DNA from: an uncultured Prevotella sp. | GTDB taxonomy: Bacteria > Bacteroidota > Bacteroidia > Bacteroidales > Bacteroidaceae | Direction: 5' to 3' | NCBI GenBank assembly: GCA_900551055.1 | Contig: URUK01000004.1 | Span: 70,776-134,775, forward strand | DNA length: 64,000 nt | Part shown: positions 26,367 to 33,751 of the stretch, piece after piece | Numbering within the stretch: the first letter of the stretch is position 1 | Layout: every line of letters begins with the position of its first letter | Position numbers and translations under genes: made by a program | Notes under the pieces: model-generated | Database searches by the model: none | What the model saw: the letters and a program-made list of their open reading frames with translations, nothing else | What the model was told of the DNA's origin: nothing

Positions 26367-27826
26367 AATATTCCGCTTTTCCTTATTGTCAACATTCCTC
26401 CTACGCTGCTGCCGAGATAGTCGCCGTCGTCGATGCCGCAGGACGCCTCAAACTGCCATCCCTTAAGCCGCTCCGGCGTGTATGTCAGTTCAAACAACAT
26501 GCTGTTCTGATGCCTCGTCTCGTCCAACGGCACGCGGTAAGTACCCCAGTGGCGCGTGAACGACAGGAGCACGCGGTAGGCCAGTTCGCCAGTCGGGTCG
26601 CCGCTGATGCCTACGTGGTGAGCCTTCAACCTGTTGCTGTGGAACACCAGGCTGCCGTCGCTGTTGTACACAGGGCCGTAGACAAACGGGTGCCCTATGT
26701 TCTGCCCCCAGTGCGTCCAAGGGTACGTTCCGTGGTTGTAATAATTGTCGCAGCCGCTCATCTGCAAGTCGGTGAACGACCCGGCTACGCCGTCGTAGAG
26801 CACGGGGCCGGTCTGGTCAGTGGTGCAAAGCCCCTCCCAAAGTACCTTAGTAGCCACAGGGTTCTTGGGTAGCGTAACCTCAACGCCTATGTGTCCGTCT
26901 TTCCAACGCCCGTACTGCCACGTAAGCTGTGAATGGTCGTCGAAGAAATGCTCGTAATACAAGCGCGCCTTCCACGTCTTCGCCTCATAATTCAACGCGA
27001 AGTTCCAACTGCCCGTATGGTTTCCGTCGATGTTCTCAACCGTGCCTTCCTGGCTGGGTATCAGCGCCTTGAAGAAGTCCTTTATGCCGCTGGGCATGTC
27101 GGCCACAAGCGACGGCGAGCCTCCGGCGCGCTTCTGCCACAGGCTTCCGCCAAACTGCGCGGTCTCAAGCATGCCTATTTCCATCGTCAAAGGGAACTTC
27201 TCGACGTTGCCCACGCGGAACATCATCGACTTTGTATGGTATATCACGTTCTTTGAAAACTGCTCTCCGGCCGCCACAAAGTCCTCGCGCCAGCGCCCGT
27301 CAGTCAGCAGTCCGTAGCCGATGTGCCCCTTCACGCCGAGCCAGCCCTTGGTGAAAGGCACGTCCCAATAGTCTTTCACCTCAAGCCTTACCTGCGGAAT
27401 GGGACGCGCGTTAGGCCCTTCAACCATCGCGCCGCTCGACAGGCGCATGTCCTTTCCCAGCGGGAAAGAGCCGCGCTCCTTTGCGCCGACACTCAACGTC
27501 AGCACCTTCCACGACAAGTCGGCATACGCCTGCTGCACCACGAACGGCGCAGCATGGTCGACGGTGCCGGCCAAGTCGACCCCGGCCTGCAAGCTCCAGC
27601 CGTGCCCGAAACGAGTGTCATACTGCACGCCGGCGCGCAGGTATCCGCTGTTTGGCCGTTCCGACGACAGTCCGTAGCGGTTGGCCGTAAACCAAAGCGG
27701 CGCATAGTCGCCCGACGAGGCGTTGGCCGAAAGCTCAACTTCATAGCGGAGCGAGTCGCCCCTTGCAGCCGCATGCTGTAAGCACAACGGCAACACGGCG
27801 GCCATCAAAATCCTGATTATCTTCAT
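26354..27826 (-). CDS. Wzi-family capsule assembly outer-membrane protein
   Basis: A 490-residue protein with a signal peptide (MKIIRILMAAVLPLCLQHAAARG) and alternating amphipathic strands expected of an 18-stranded barrel. Family features include SANASSGDYAPLWFTANRYGLSS near the N-terminus, QQAYADLSWKVLTLSVGAKER and a C-terminal barrel strand. Wzi proteins bind capsule at the cell surface. It lies about 4 kb from the capsule biosynthesis locus, across asnA-dnaX, and most likely serves that capsule. Confidence 0.85.
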   Translation of the reverse strand: MKIIRILMAAVLPLCLQHAAARGDSLRYEVELSANASSGDYAPLWFTANRYGLSSERPNSGYLRAGVQYDTRFGHGWSLQAGVDLAGTVDHAAPFVVQQAYADLSWKVLTLSVGAKERGSFPLGKDMRLSSGAMVEGPNARPIPQVRLEVKDYWDVPFTKGWLGVKGHIGYGLLTDGRWREDFVAAGEQFSKNVIYHTKSMMFRVGNVEKFPLTMEIGMLETAQFGGSLWQKRAGGSPSLVADMPSGIKDFFKALIPSQEGTVENIDGNHTGSWNFALNYEAKTWKARLYYEHFFDDHSQLTWQYGRWKDGHIGVEVTLPKNPVATKVLWEGLCTTDQTGPVLYDGVAGSFTDLQMSGCDNYYNHGTYPWTHWGQNIGHPFVYGPVYNSDGSLVFHSNRLKAHHVGISGDPTGELAYRVLLSFTRHWGTYRVPLDETRHQNSMLFELTYTPERLKGWQFEASCGIDDGDYLGSSVGGMLTIRKSGILWAK

Positions 27827-27957
27827 TTACGTACTTGATGAAAAAACAGCCGGCGGCAAATACCACCGGCACTTGCGTCGATATTCAACGCGGCAAAAGT
27901 ACAACAAAAATCCCGTTCGGTGAAATTATCACAGCGAAAAGTAACCATCAGACGCAT

Positions 27958-28045
27958 GAAAGGCCACCTTTCGCCTTACAAAAGACCGTCTTTCGCATTG
28001 TAAAAGATGCCCTTTCAGCATGCAAAAGACCGCCTTTTACAACGC
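27958..28045. repeat. 22-bp-period palindromic array D (4 units)
   Basis: Units start at 27958, 27980, 28002 and 28024. Cores: GAAAG-GCCAC-CTTTC, AAAAG-ACCGT-CTTTC, AAAAG-ATGCC-CTTTC, AAAAG-ACCGC-CTTTT. The shared flank is on the right (28039-28066). It lies between divergent genes. Confidence 0.88.
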
Positions 28046-28186
28046 ATTGAGTATCAAGGCGTTACAAAGGCAGGCATCAAATGCCAGGCAACAACGCGGA
28101 AACAGGCCGCCCTACGGCGGAGAAACGAAGGCGGAGAAGCTACCCGACAAACCGTAAAATGTATTGTCCAAACCGTAATGTGTGTA

Positions 28187-28217
28187 TTGCCGGCCATGCG
28201 GATAATGCTTAACTTTG
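28187..28217 (+). promoter_or_regulatory. Promoter of the RibD-C reductase gene
   Basis: TTG (28187-28189), 20 nt, TAACTTTG (28210-28217). Transcription would begin at about 28223, at or after the first ATG (28222), which favours the second ATG at 28243 as the true start. Confidence 0.6.
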
Positions 28218-28242
28218 CGGCATGAAACAAAACTTAGCAGAC

Positions 28243-28935
28243 ATGACAGGCAACACTTACAACGGCAGACCTTACACGGTATGCCACATGATGTCGTCAA
28301 TCGACGGACGCATAGACTGCGACATGACAGAAAATCTCGGCGACACTGACGCTTACTACGCCGCGCTCGACGAGCTTCAATGCGACGCTTGCCTTGAAGG
28401 ACGGGTGTCGATGCAGAAGCACACGGCACTGCCCGGCACGTTCAAAGCCGACAACCCAGCGCCCATAGGCCGCGAAGCATGGCACAATGCGGGCAACAAG
28501 GGGCAATATAAAATAGGCATAGACACACACGGCACACTGCTGTGGAGCGACAAGGAAGCAGAAGACAACCTGCTGGTAATAACCGACGAGGCTTGCCCAC
28601 AACAATACCACGACCGCCTGACGGCGCAAGGCATATCGTGGATAGCCTGCGGCGGAAACGGCATAGACCTGCGGCGCGCAGTGCAGATACTGCATGGCGA
28701 GTTCGGAATAAACCGCCTCGCCATAGTCGGCGGCGGACACATCAACGCCGCATTCCTCACCGCCGGACTGCTGGACGAGGTAAGCCTCATGGTGGGCGCG
28801 GGCATCGACGGGCGCAAGGGCATGACCGCCGTGTTCGACGGGATAGAGGACAGCAACTATCCGACTACCGTCCTGAAGCTGGCCGACGTGCGCCGCGTGG
28901 GAGAAAACACGGTATGGATGAGGTACAAGATGTGA
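28243..28935 (+). CDS. RibD C-terminal-domain reductase (dihydrofolate reductase-like)
   Basis: A stand-alone RibD_C/DHFR-fold NADPH-dependent reductase of about 230 residues. Visible motifs: YTVCHMMSSIDGRIDC at the N-terminus, a nucleotide-binding region WIACGGNGIDLRRAV, and the C-terminal RLAIVGGGHINAAFLTAGLLDEVSLMVGAGIDGRKG. No deaminase domain is fused, so it is unlikely to be the complete riboflavin enzyme RibD. Substrate unknown. I chose 28243 because the promoter lies too close to 28222. A strong terminator follows. Confidence 0.85.
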   Translation: MTGNTYNGRPYTVCHMMSSIDGRIDCDMTENLGDTDAYYAALDELQCDACLEGRVSMQKHTALPGTFKADNPAPIGREAWHNAGNKGQYKIGIDTHGTLLWSDKEAEDNLLVITDEACPQQYHDRLTAQGISWIACGGNGIDLRRAVQILHGEFGINRLAIVGGGHINAAFLTAGLLDEVSLMVGAGIDGRKGMTAVFDGIEDSNYPTTVLKLADVRRVGENTVWMRYKM

Positions 28936-28957
28936 AAGGATAACAGCAAAAAACAGC

Positions 28958-28996
28958 AATCCATGCGCATTCAACATGTAATGCGCATGGATTTTT
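28958..28996 (+). terminator. Rho-independent terminator of the RibD-C gene
   Basis: Perfect stem AATCCATGCGCATT (28958-28971) with its complement (28980-28993), an 8-nt loop and a T-run after it. Confidence 0.8.
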
Positions 28997-29137
28997 CCAC
29001 CCTCCGTTTCCCGTCACGCCGTCATCAAGCCGCAACATCGGCCTCAACCGCACGGGAAACGGCCAAAACAAACCGGAGTGCGGCACACCACCAAGCCCGG
29101 CGGTGACGACCCTCCGCCAGGCCGCACCACACAACAA

Positions 29138-29180
29138 AAAGCTCCCGGACATCCGTATGATTAAGGATTCCGGGAGCTTT
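29138..29180 (-). terminator. Rho-independent terminator of tRNA-Lys
   Basis: Arms AAAGCTCCCGGA (29138-29149) and its complement (29169-29180). Read on the minus strand the hairpin is followed by TTTTTGTTG, and it begins five bases beyond the tRNA 3' end. Confidence 0.8.
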
Positions 29181-29184
29181 CAAG

Positions 29185-29257
29185 TGATCCGTTTGGGGCT
29201 CGAACCCAAGACCCCAACATTAAAAGTGTTGTGCTCTACCAGCTGAGCTAACGGATC
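29185..29257 (-). tRNA. tRNA-Lys (anticodon TTT)
   Basis: A 73-nt cloverleaf on the minus strand. Acceptor stem GATCCGT/ACGGATC with discriminator A, D-arm TTAGCTCAGCTGGTAGAGCA, anticodon loop CTTTTAA with TTT at 29222-29224, T-loop GGTTCGAGCCC. CCA is not encoded. Its own promoter and terminator flank it. Confidence 0.95.
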
Positions 29258-29289
29258 TTGCCATACGTCATTGTTCCGTAAAGCGTGTG

Positions 29290-29321
29290 CAAAGGTACGC
29301 TTTTTCTGCGATACGGCCAAA
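29290..29321 (-). promoter_or_regulatory. Promoter of tRNA-Lys
   Basis: On the minus strand TTTG (29321-29318), 20 nt, TACCTTTG (29297-29290), about 30 nt upstream of the tRNA. Confidence 0.65.
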
Positions 29322-30494
29322 TTATTCGCCCGTTTTTTCAACTTTTAGGCTGTTTTCCTGCGCAATTCCGGCATTTACAGGGGCGGCGGAACCCGTATTA
29401 CTGTCTGCCGGAGGTGTCGGAGAAACGTTTTCCTTGGTTACGTAACGCTGGTAATAGGCTATGATGAGGGTTGTGAGCGGCAGTGCTATGATAAGCCCGA
29501 TGAAGCCGAGCAGTGCGCCCCATACCGACAGGGAGAGTAGGATTACCGCCGGATTGAGGCTCATGGCCTTGCCCATTATCTTCGGGGTGAGCACCATGTC
29601 GGTGATGGCCTGCACCACTATGAACACCGCCGTGGCCGAAGCGAATATCACCCAGAAGTTCTGCCCCGTGTCGGCGGCCTTGAGCAGCGAGAGGAACAGC
29701 ATCGGGATGAAGGCCAGGCCGTGTACGTAGGGTATGAGGCTCAATATTCCTATGAGGATGCCGAGGCCTATCGCCATGGGGAAGTCGATGATTGTGAAGC
29801 CTATGCAGAACAGCACTCCGATGCACAATGCCACGAGGCTCTGGCCTCGGATATAGTTGTTCATCTCGCGCTCCACGTCGCCTATCAGCTCATGCCAAAA
29901 GGGGCGGCTCTTTTTCGGGAATATCTTGATGAAGCCTGAGGCCAGCTTCTCATAGTCAAGCAGTATGAAGAAGAGGTACAGCAGGGTGATGAGCGAGGCC
30001 ACGACGCTGATTAGCACGCTTGCCGTCTGCCCTATCATGGAGAACACTTTGGGCATGGCGTTCCTCACCGCGGCGGCCACGTCCTCCTGCGTGAAGAAGT
30101 CCTTTATTCCGTTCTTGTTCTCCTCTATCCACTGCTGTATGGCTACAGGGAAGTTGGCTATGTGCGTCTTTTCATGCAGATAGTTGGAAAGAACGTCGCC
30201 GAACTTGTCGAACTGCGCTATCATCGGCGGTATTATGAGGTAGAACACGCCGCCGATGACGGCAACGAGGAACACGAGCGAGACTATTATCGAGAGCACG
30301 CGCGTAGGCACGTGCAGCCTGTATTGCACGAACTTCACCACCGGATATACCAGGTAGGCCAGCAGCCACGCCACGAAAAACGGCAGGAGCACGCTGCTAA
30401 GATAATTCATCAACAGCAGGACTACTATCACCACCAGGGCTGTCAACGACCAGCGGATAAACCTGTCGAATGTTATTTTTTCCTCGATTATCAT
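29322..30494 (-). CDS. AI-2E family (PerM/TqsA-type) transporter
   Basis: A 390-residue inner-membrane protein with about eight helices: paired N-terminal helices (SLTALVVIVVLLLMNYLSSVLLPFFVAWLLAYL), a soluble region between residues 90 and 160, and the conserved late part GILSLIPYVHGLAFIPM and GKAMSLNPAVILLSLSVWGALLGFIGLIIALPLTT. Members include the AI-2 exporter TqsA and Na+/H+ antiporters; the substrate is not predictable. The C-terminal tail is Pro/Ala-rich. The start codon abuts a 13-unit 8-nt repeat. Confidence 0.88.
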   Translation of the reverse strand: MIIEEKITFDRFIRWSLTALVVIVVLLLMNYLSSVLLPFFVAWLLAYLVYPVVKFVQYRLHVPTRVLSIIVSLVFLVAVIGGVFYLIIPPMIAQFDKFGDVLSNYLHEKTHIANFPVAIQQWIEENKNGIKDFFTQEDVAAAVRNAMPKVFSMIGQTASVLISVVASLITLLYLFFILLDYEKLASGFIKIFPKKSRPFWHELIGDVEREMNNYIRGQSLVALCIGVLFCIGFTIIDFPMAIGLGILIGILSLIPYVHGLAFIPMLFLSLLKAADTGQNFWVIFASATAVFIVVQAITDMVLTPKIMGKAMSLNPAVILLSLSVWGALLGFIGLIIALPLTTLIIAYYQRYVTKENVSPTPPADSNTGSAAPVNAGIAQENSLKVEKTGE

Positions 30495-30496
30495 TT

Positions 30497-30600
30497 GTTA
30501 TGGGGTTTTACGGTTATCTGGTTATGGGGTTTTGCGGTTGTACGGTTATGAGGTTTTGCGGTTTGGGGGTTATAAGGTTGTACGGTTATGAGGTTGTAGG
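30497..30600. repeat. Thirteen 8-bp degenerate GTT-units next to a start codon
   Basis: The plus strand reads as thirteen consecutive 8-mers of form GTTNNNNG (GTTATGGG, GTTTTACG, GTTATCTG, GTTGTACG, GTTATGAG and variants) without a break. On the sense strand of the neighbouring transporter gene this is an AACC-rich leader ending two bases before its ATG. Confidence 0.85.
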
Positions 30601-30682
30601 CGACATATCGCAGGCGCATCCGCCACCGTTTCTTCTTGCATTCATAACCCATTGTAAATCAACGTGTTATATATCACTGCGC

Positions 30683-30770
30683 AAAAGGCCGTCTTTTGCT
30701 TTGTAAAAGGTGGCCTTTCGGCGTGTAAAAGACGGCCTTTTGCAATGCGAAAGACCACCTTTTGCACGGC
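30683..30770. repeat. 22-bp-period palindromic array E (4 units)
   Basis: Units start at 30683, 30705, 30727 and 30749. Cores: AAAAG-GCCGT-CTTTT, AAAAG-GTGGC-CTTTC, AAAAG-ACGGC-CTTTT, GAAAG-ACCAC-CTTTT. Unit 1 and unit 3 are exact reverse complements over the core, and units 2 and 4 nearly so, so the array can fold on itself. Confidence 0.9.
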
Positions 30771-30796
30771 AGCCTCCCGCCTACGGCCCGGCGGCT

Positions 30797-31387
30797 TCAA
30801 CCTTTTGCCCCCTCCTCCTCTACCGCCTTGCGGTAACATTCGCGGCAAAGCGGCTCGTATTCGCTCTGTTCTCCGAGCATCACACGCTTGTCGTTGGCCA
30901 CGAGCCGGTGGCTTACGTATGCCAAAGCGCCGCATCTCACGCAGATGGCATGCACCTTCGTAACCTCGTCGGCTATGGCACAGAGCGCCGGAATGGGGCC
31001 GAACGGCACGCCCTTGAAGTCCATGTCAAGCCCGGCCACAATGACACGCACGCCCCGGTTGGCAAGTTCGTTGCACACGGAGACCAGTCCTTCGTCGAAA
31101 AACTGAGCCTCATCGATGCCCACCACCTCGATGTCTGACGACAGAAGGAGTATCGACGACGACGTTTCCACCGGCGTGCTGGGTATCGAGTGGCGGTCGT
31201 GGCTCACCACTTCGACGTCGGAATAACGCGTGTCGATGGCCGGTTTGAATATCTCCACCTTCTGCCTTGCAAACTCGGCGCGCTTCAGCCGCCTTATAAG
31301 TTCTTCCGTCTTGCCCGAAAACATCGAGCCGCACACTACTTCAATTCTTCCAGGGCGGTGTGCTTCGCCTGACATATTGTTGACCAT
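30797..31387 (-). CDS. tdk: Thymidine kinase
   Basis: Type II thymidine kinase that phosphorylates thymidine with ATP in the salvage pathway. 196 residues with the P-loop GSMFSGKTEELIRR (residues 20-32), the catalytic/Walker B region IEVVGIDEAQFFDE, the lasso region GLDMDFKGVPFGP and a zinc site formed by CVRCG and CRECY. Cytosolic, usually tetrameric. An alternative start at MSGEAHRPGR (31375) is possible. Divergent from rsmI. Confidence 0.95.
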   Translation of the reverse strand: MVNNMSGEAHRPGRIEVVCGSMFSGKTEELIRRLKRAEFARQKVEIFKPAIDTRYSDVEVVSHDRHSIPSTPVETSSSILLLSSDIEVVGIDEAQFFDEGLVSVCNELANRGVRVIVAGLDMDFKGVPFGPIPALCAIADEVTKVHAICVRCGALAYVSHRLVANDKRVMLGEQSEYEPLCRECYRKAVEEEGAKG

Positions 31388-31440
31388 TTCGGCACAAAAT
31401 TACAAAGACGTTTTAAAAATTGCAAAGAAATACGCCGATT

Positions 31441-31472
31441 TTTTGCCGTAGTGTTTTATTTGCATATATTTG
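31441..31472 (+). promoter_or_regulatory. rsmI promoter
   Basis: TTTTG (31441-31445), 19 nt, TATATTTG (31465-31472): a complete Bacteroidetes promoter about 76 nt before the rsmI start. Confidence 0.7.
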
Positions 31473-31548
31473 CAAAGATAAGTGAAAGCGGCCCGCTTGA
31501 AAGCGGCGTCTACGCCACGGCAGGCCGCAGCCTACACATTAGTTTGAC

Positions 31549-32274
31549 ATGGGTTTGCTGTACATCGTACCCACACCGGTGGGAAATCTTGAAGACATGA
31601 CGCTCCGCGCGGTGCGCATACTGCGCGAGGCCGACCTGATACTGGCGGAAGACACGCGCACATCGGGCATCCTGCTGAAACACTTTGACATAAAGAACCA
31701 GCTGATGTCACACCACAAGTTCAACGAACACGGCACGTCGGCCTCCATCGTAGAACGGCTCAAGGCAGGAGCGACAATAGCCCTGATCAGCGACGCCGGC
31801 ACGCCTGGCATCAGCGACCCCGGCTTCTTCCTTGTGCGCGAGGCCGTCAATGCAGGTGTTGAAGTGCAGTGCCTGCCGGGAGCCACGGCCTTCGTTCCGG
31901 CTATAGTGTCGTCAGGACTGCCGTGCGAACGTTTCTGCTTCGAAGGCTTCCTGCCGCAGAAAAAAGGCCGGGCGACTCGCCTTGAAGCACTGAAGGACGA
32001 GCAGCGCACCATGATATTCTACGAATCTCCATACCGGGTGCTGAAAACATTGCAACAGTTTGCCGGATGCTTTAGCGGCGACCGCCGCGCAAGCGCATGC
32101 CGTGAAATATCAAAGATACACGAAGAGAGCGTGCGCGGAACACTCGACGAACTTATAGCACACTTCAAAGAAACCGCCCCGAAGGGCGAATTCGTCATTG
32201 TGGTTGAAGGCAGAAGCCATGTCTCCAACAAGAAAAACGACAAAGAAAAACATGCAAACGGCACGGAACAATAA
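31549..32274 (+). CDS. rsmI: 16S rRNA (cytidine(1402)-2'-O)-methyltransferase
   Basis: Uses SAM to 2'-O-methylate C1402 in the decoding centre of 16S rRNA. 241 residues of tetrapyrrole-methylase fold: GLLYIVPTPVGNLEDMTLRAVRIL, LAEDTRTSGILLKHF, ALISDAGTPGISDPGFFLVR, CLPGATAFVPAIVSSGLPC and FCFEGFLPQKKGR are all family signatures. The C-terminus ends in a short charged tail (KNDKEKHANGTEQ). A lipoprotein gene starts 37 bp downstream and may be co-transcribed. Confidence 0.96.
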   Translation: MGLLYIVPTPVGNLEDMTLRAVRILREADLILAEDTRTSGILLKHFDIKNQLMSHHKFNEHGTSASIVERLKAGATIALISDAGTPGISDPGFFLVREAVNAGVEVQCLPGATAFVPAIVSSGLPCERFCFEGFLPQKKGRATRLEALKDEQRTMIFYESPYRVLKTLQQFAGCFSGDRRASACREISKIHEESVRGTLDELIAHFKETAPKGEFVIVVEGRSHVSNKKNDKEKHANGTEQ

Positions 32275-32311
32275 TCAAGAAAACATGGACAACATAAATA
32301 AAACAACGTAT

Positions 32312-33157
32312 ATGAAAAAGGTATTTTTATTTGCATTTTGCCTGTTGACACTGGCATCATGCGGCGACGGAAAGTCGTCAGGCTCATCAGAAGACAGCCA
32401 GAAGGACTCCTTGCAAAGAGTAATAGAACAAAGGGACAATGAAATCAACGACATGATGGGCATCCTGAATGAAGTTGAAGAAGGCTTCCGCCTCATCAAC
32501 GAGGCCGAAAACCGTGTAAGCGTGGCACGCAACGGCGAAGGAGCAAGCCGGCAACAGCAAATCCGCGAGAACATACAGTTCATACAACAGCGCATGGCCG
32601 AGAACCGGGAACTCATAGCGAAACTACGCAGCCAGGTGAAGAACGGCACAATAAAGAGCGAGCAACTGCAAAAAACAATCGACAACCTGACCAAGCAGCT
32701 GGAGGACAAAGACAACCAGATAAAAGACCTCTACGCGCAGCTTGAGGCCAAGGACATACACATCGAAGAGTTGCAGAACACCACAAACACGCTCAGCAAG
32801 AACGTCGACATACTGCAAGACGACAACGCCAAAAAGGCCAATACCATCAACACGCAGGACAAGCAGCTGAACACGGCATGGTATGTGTTCGGCACAAAAA
32901 AGGAGCTTAAGGAACAGAACATCCTCGTAAAAGGCAAAGTGCTTCAGGGGAACTTCAACAAAGACTACTTCACAAAAGTCGACATACGTTCCCTCAAAGC
33001 AATAAAGCTGTACTCGAAGTCGGCCACACTGCTTACAATGCACCCCTCAAGCAGCTACAATCTCGAACGCGACGCACAAGGACAATACGTGCTCAACATC
33101 ACCAACCCCCAACTTTTCTGGAGCACGAGCAAGTATCTCGTAGTACAGGTGAAATGA
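32312..33157 (+). CDS. Cbp1-like coiled-coil lipoprotein (possible collagen-binding adhesin)
   Basis: A 281-residue lipoprotein starting at MKKVFLFAFCLLTLASCGDG (32312; lipobox Cys 17); a longer frame reaching 32198 overlaps rsmI and lacks a signal. Residues 30-195 form a long predicted coiled coil rich in Gln, Glu, Asn and Lys (QQRMAENRELIAKL, TIDNLTKQLEDKDNQI). The C-terminal 85 residues (LNTAWYVFGTKKELKEQNIL, GNFNKDYFTKVDIR) are well conserved in Bacteroidales homologues, some named Cbp1 after a B. fragilis collagen-binding protein. I recall this family from memory; collagen binding by this protein is not shown. Confidence 0.65.
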   Translation: MKKVFLFAFCLLTLASCGDGKSSGSSEDSQKDSLQRVIEQRDNEINDMMGILNEVEEGFRLINEAENRVSVARNGEGASRQQQIRENIQFIQQRMAENRELIAKLRSQVKNGTIKSEQLQKTIDNLTKQLEDKDNQIKDLYAQLEAKDIHIEELQNTTNTLSKNVDILQDDNAKKANTINTQDKQLNTAWYVFGTKKELKEQNILVKGKVLQGNFNKDYFTKVDIRSLKAIKLYSKSATLLTMHPSSSYNLERDAQGQYVLNITNPQLFWSTSKYLVVQVK

Positions 33158-33202
33158 CTGTAGCGCACGTCTCCGTACTTTACGGAACGCGAAAGACATA
33201 CA

Positions 33203-33249
33203 AAAACAGCCAGTCCCCGGACGCTTCAAGCAAGCATCCGGGGACTGGC
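33203..33249 (-). terminator. Terminator between the Cbp1-like gene and trxA
   Basis: Arms of 13 bp (33209-33221 and 33237-33249, GCCAGTCCCCGGA) with an extra inner stem. On the minus strand it is followed by a run of five T, so it ends the trxA transcript; on plus the T-run is poor. Confidence 0.7.
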
Positions 33250-33270
33250 GCTTAATTGTACGCACCGTTT

Positions 33271-33585
33271 TTACAGCAGCGCGTCGAACTTCTTTTGCAG
33301 GTTTGCCTTCGTTGTTGCACCAACGAACCTGTCTACAATCTCGCCGTTCTTGAAAAACAGTATGGTGGGAATGCTGCGTATGCCATATTCCATGGCAATG
33401 TCGTCGTTCTCTTCGACATCGCACTTGCCTACGACAAGCTTGCCGTCATACTCGTTTGCCAGTTCTTCTATGATTGGCGCGATGGCCCTGCAAGGGCCAC
33501 ACCATGTTGCCCAAAAGTCAACTACCAACGGCTTGTCGCCTGTTTTCAGACTCTCAAAGTTCTCTGTAGTAATCTTTACTTCCAT
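33271..33585 (-). CDS. trxA: Thioredoxin
   Basis: A 104-residue cytosolic thiol-disulfide oxidoreductase. The active site WCGPC has C29 and C32; other conserved residues are the buried Asp in VVDFWATW and the cis-Pro in IRSIPTILFFKNG. No signal peptide. It lies between the convergent lipoprotein gene and dnaE, with its own terminator. Length and sequence are typical of Trx1. Confidence 0.96.
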   Translation of the reverse strand: MEVKITTENFESLKTGDKPLVVDFWATWCGPCRAIAPIIEELANEYDGKLVVGKCDVEENDDIAMEYGIRSIPTILFFKNGEIVDRFVGATTKANLQKKFDALL

Positions 33586-33657
33586 TGTTTCTATCTTTTA
33601 CGTTAATAAAATATTGTCTTTCAATATCCAGCCAACAAACAGCGTGCCAGGAAACAG

Positions 33658-33751
33658 TTAAGAGTTAAGTATTAAGAATTAAGAAAATCGGCATCATCAT
33701 GTGCCTCTTTGTCAAGTATTTCTTAATTATCAACTCTTAATTCTTAATTAA
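33658..33751. terminator. Inverted repeat with TTAAG 7-nt beat, 3' of dnaE
   Basis: The left arm (33658-33686) consists of four 7-mers TTAAGNN; the right arm (33719-33751) is an imperfect reverse complement and runs into the dnaE stop codon. Likely terminator or RNA 3'-end structure of dnaE. Confidence 0.55.

Larger units (their letters stand above)
27827..28221. other. Divergent gap with array D
   Basis: Between the Wzi-type gene and the RibD-C gene. It holds array D and its flank (27958-28066), then a stretch without coding signs, then the promoter of the plus-strand gene. Confidence 0.7.
30495..30796. other. Intergenic region with 8-bp repeats and array E
   Basis: 302 bp between the tdk stop and the transporter start, both minus-strand genes. 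Nearly all of it is made of the 8-bp repeat (30497-30600) and array E (30683-30770). No coding signal. Confidence 0.75.
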
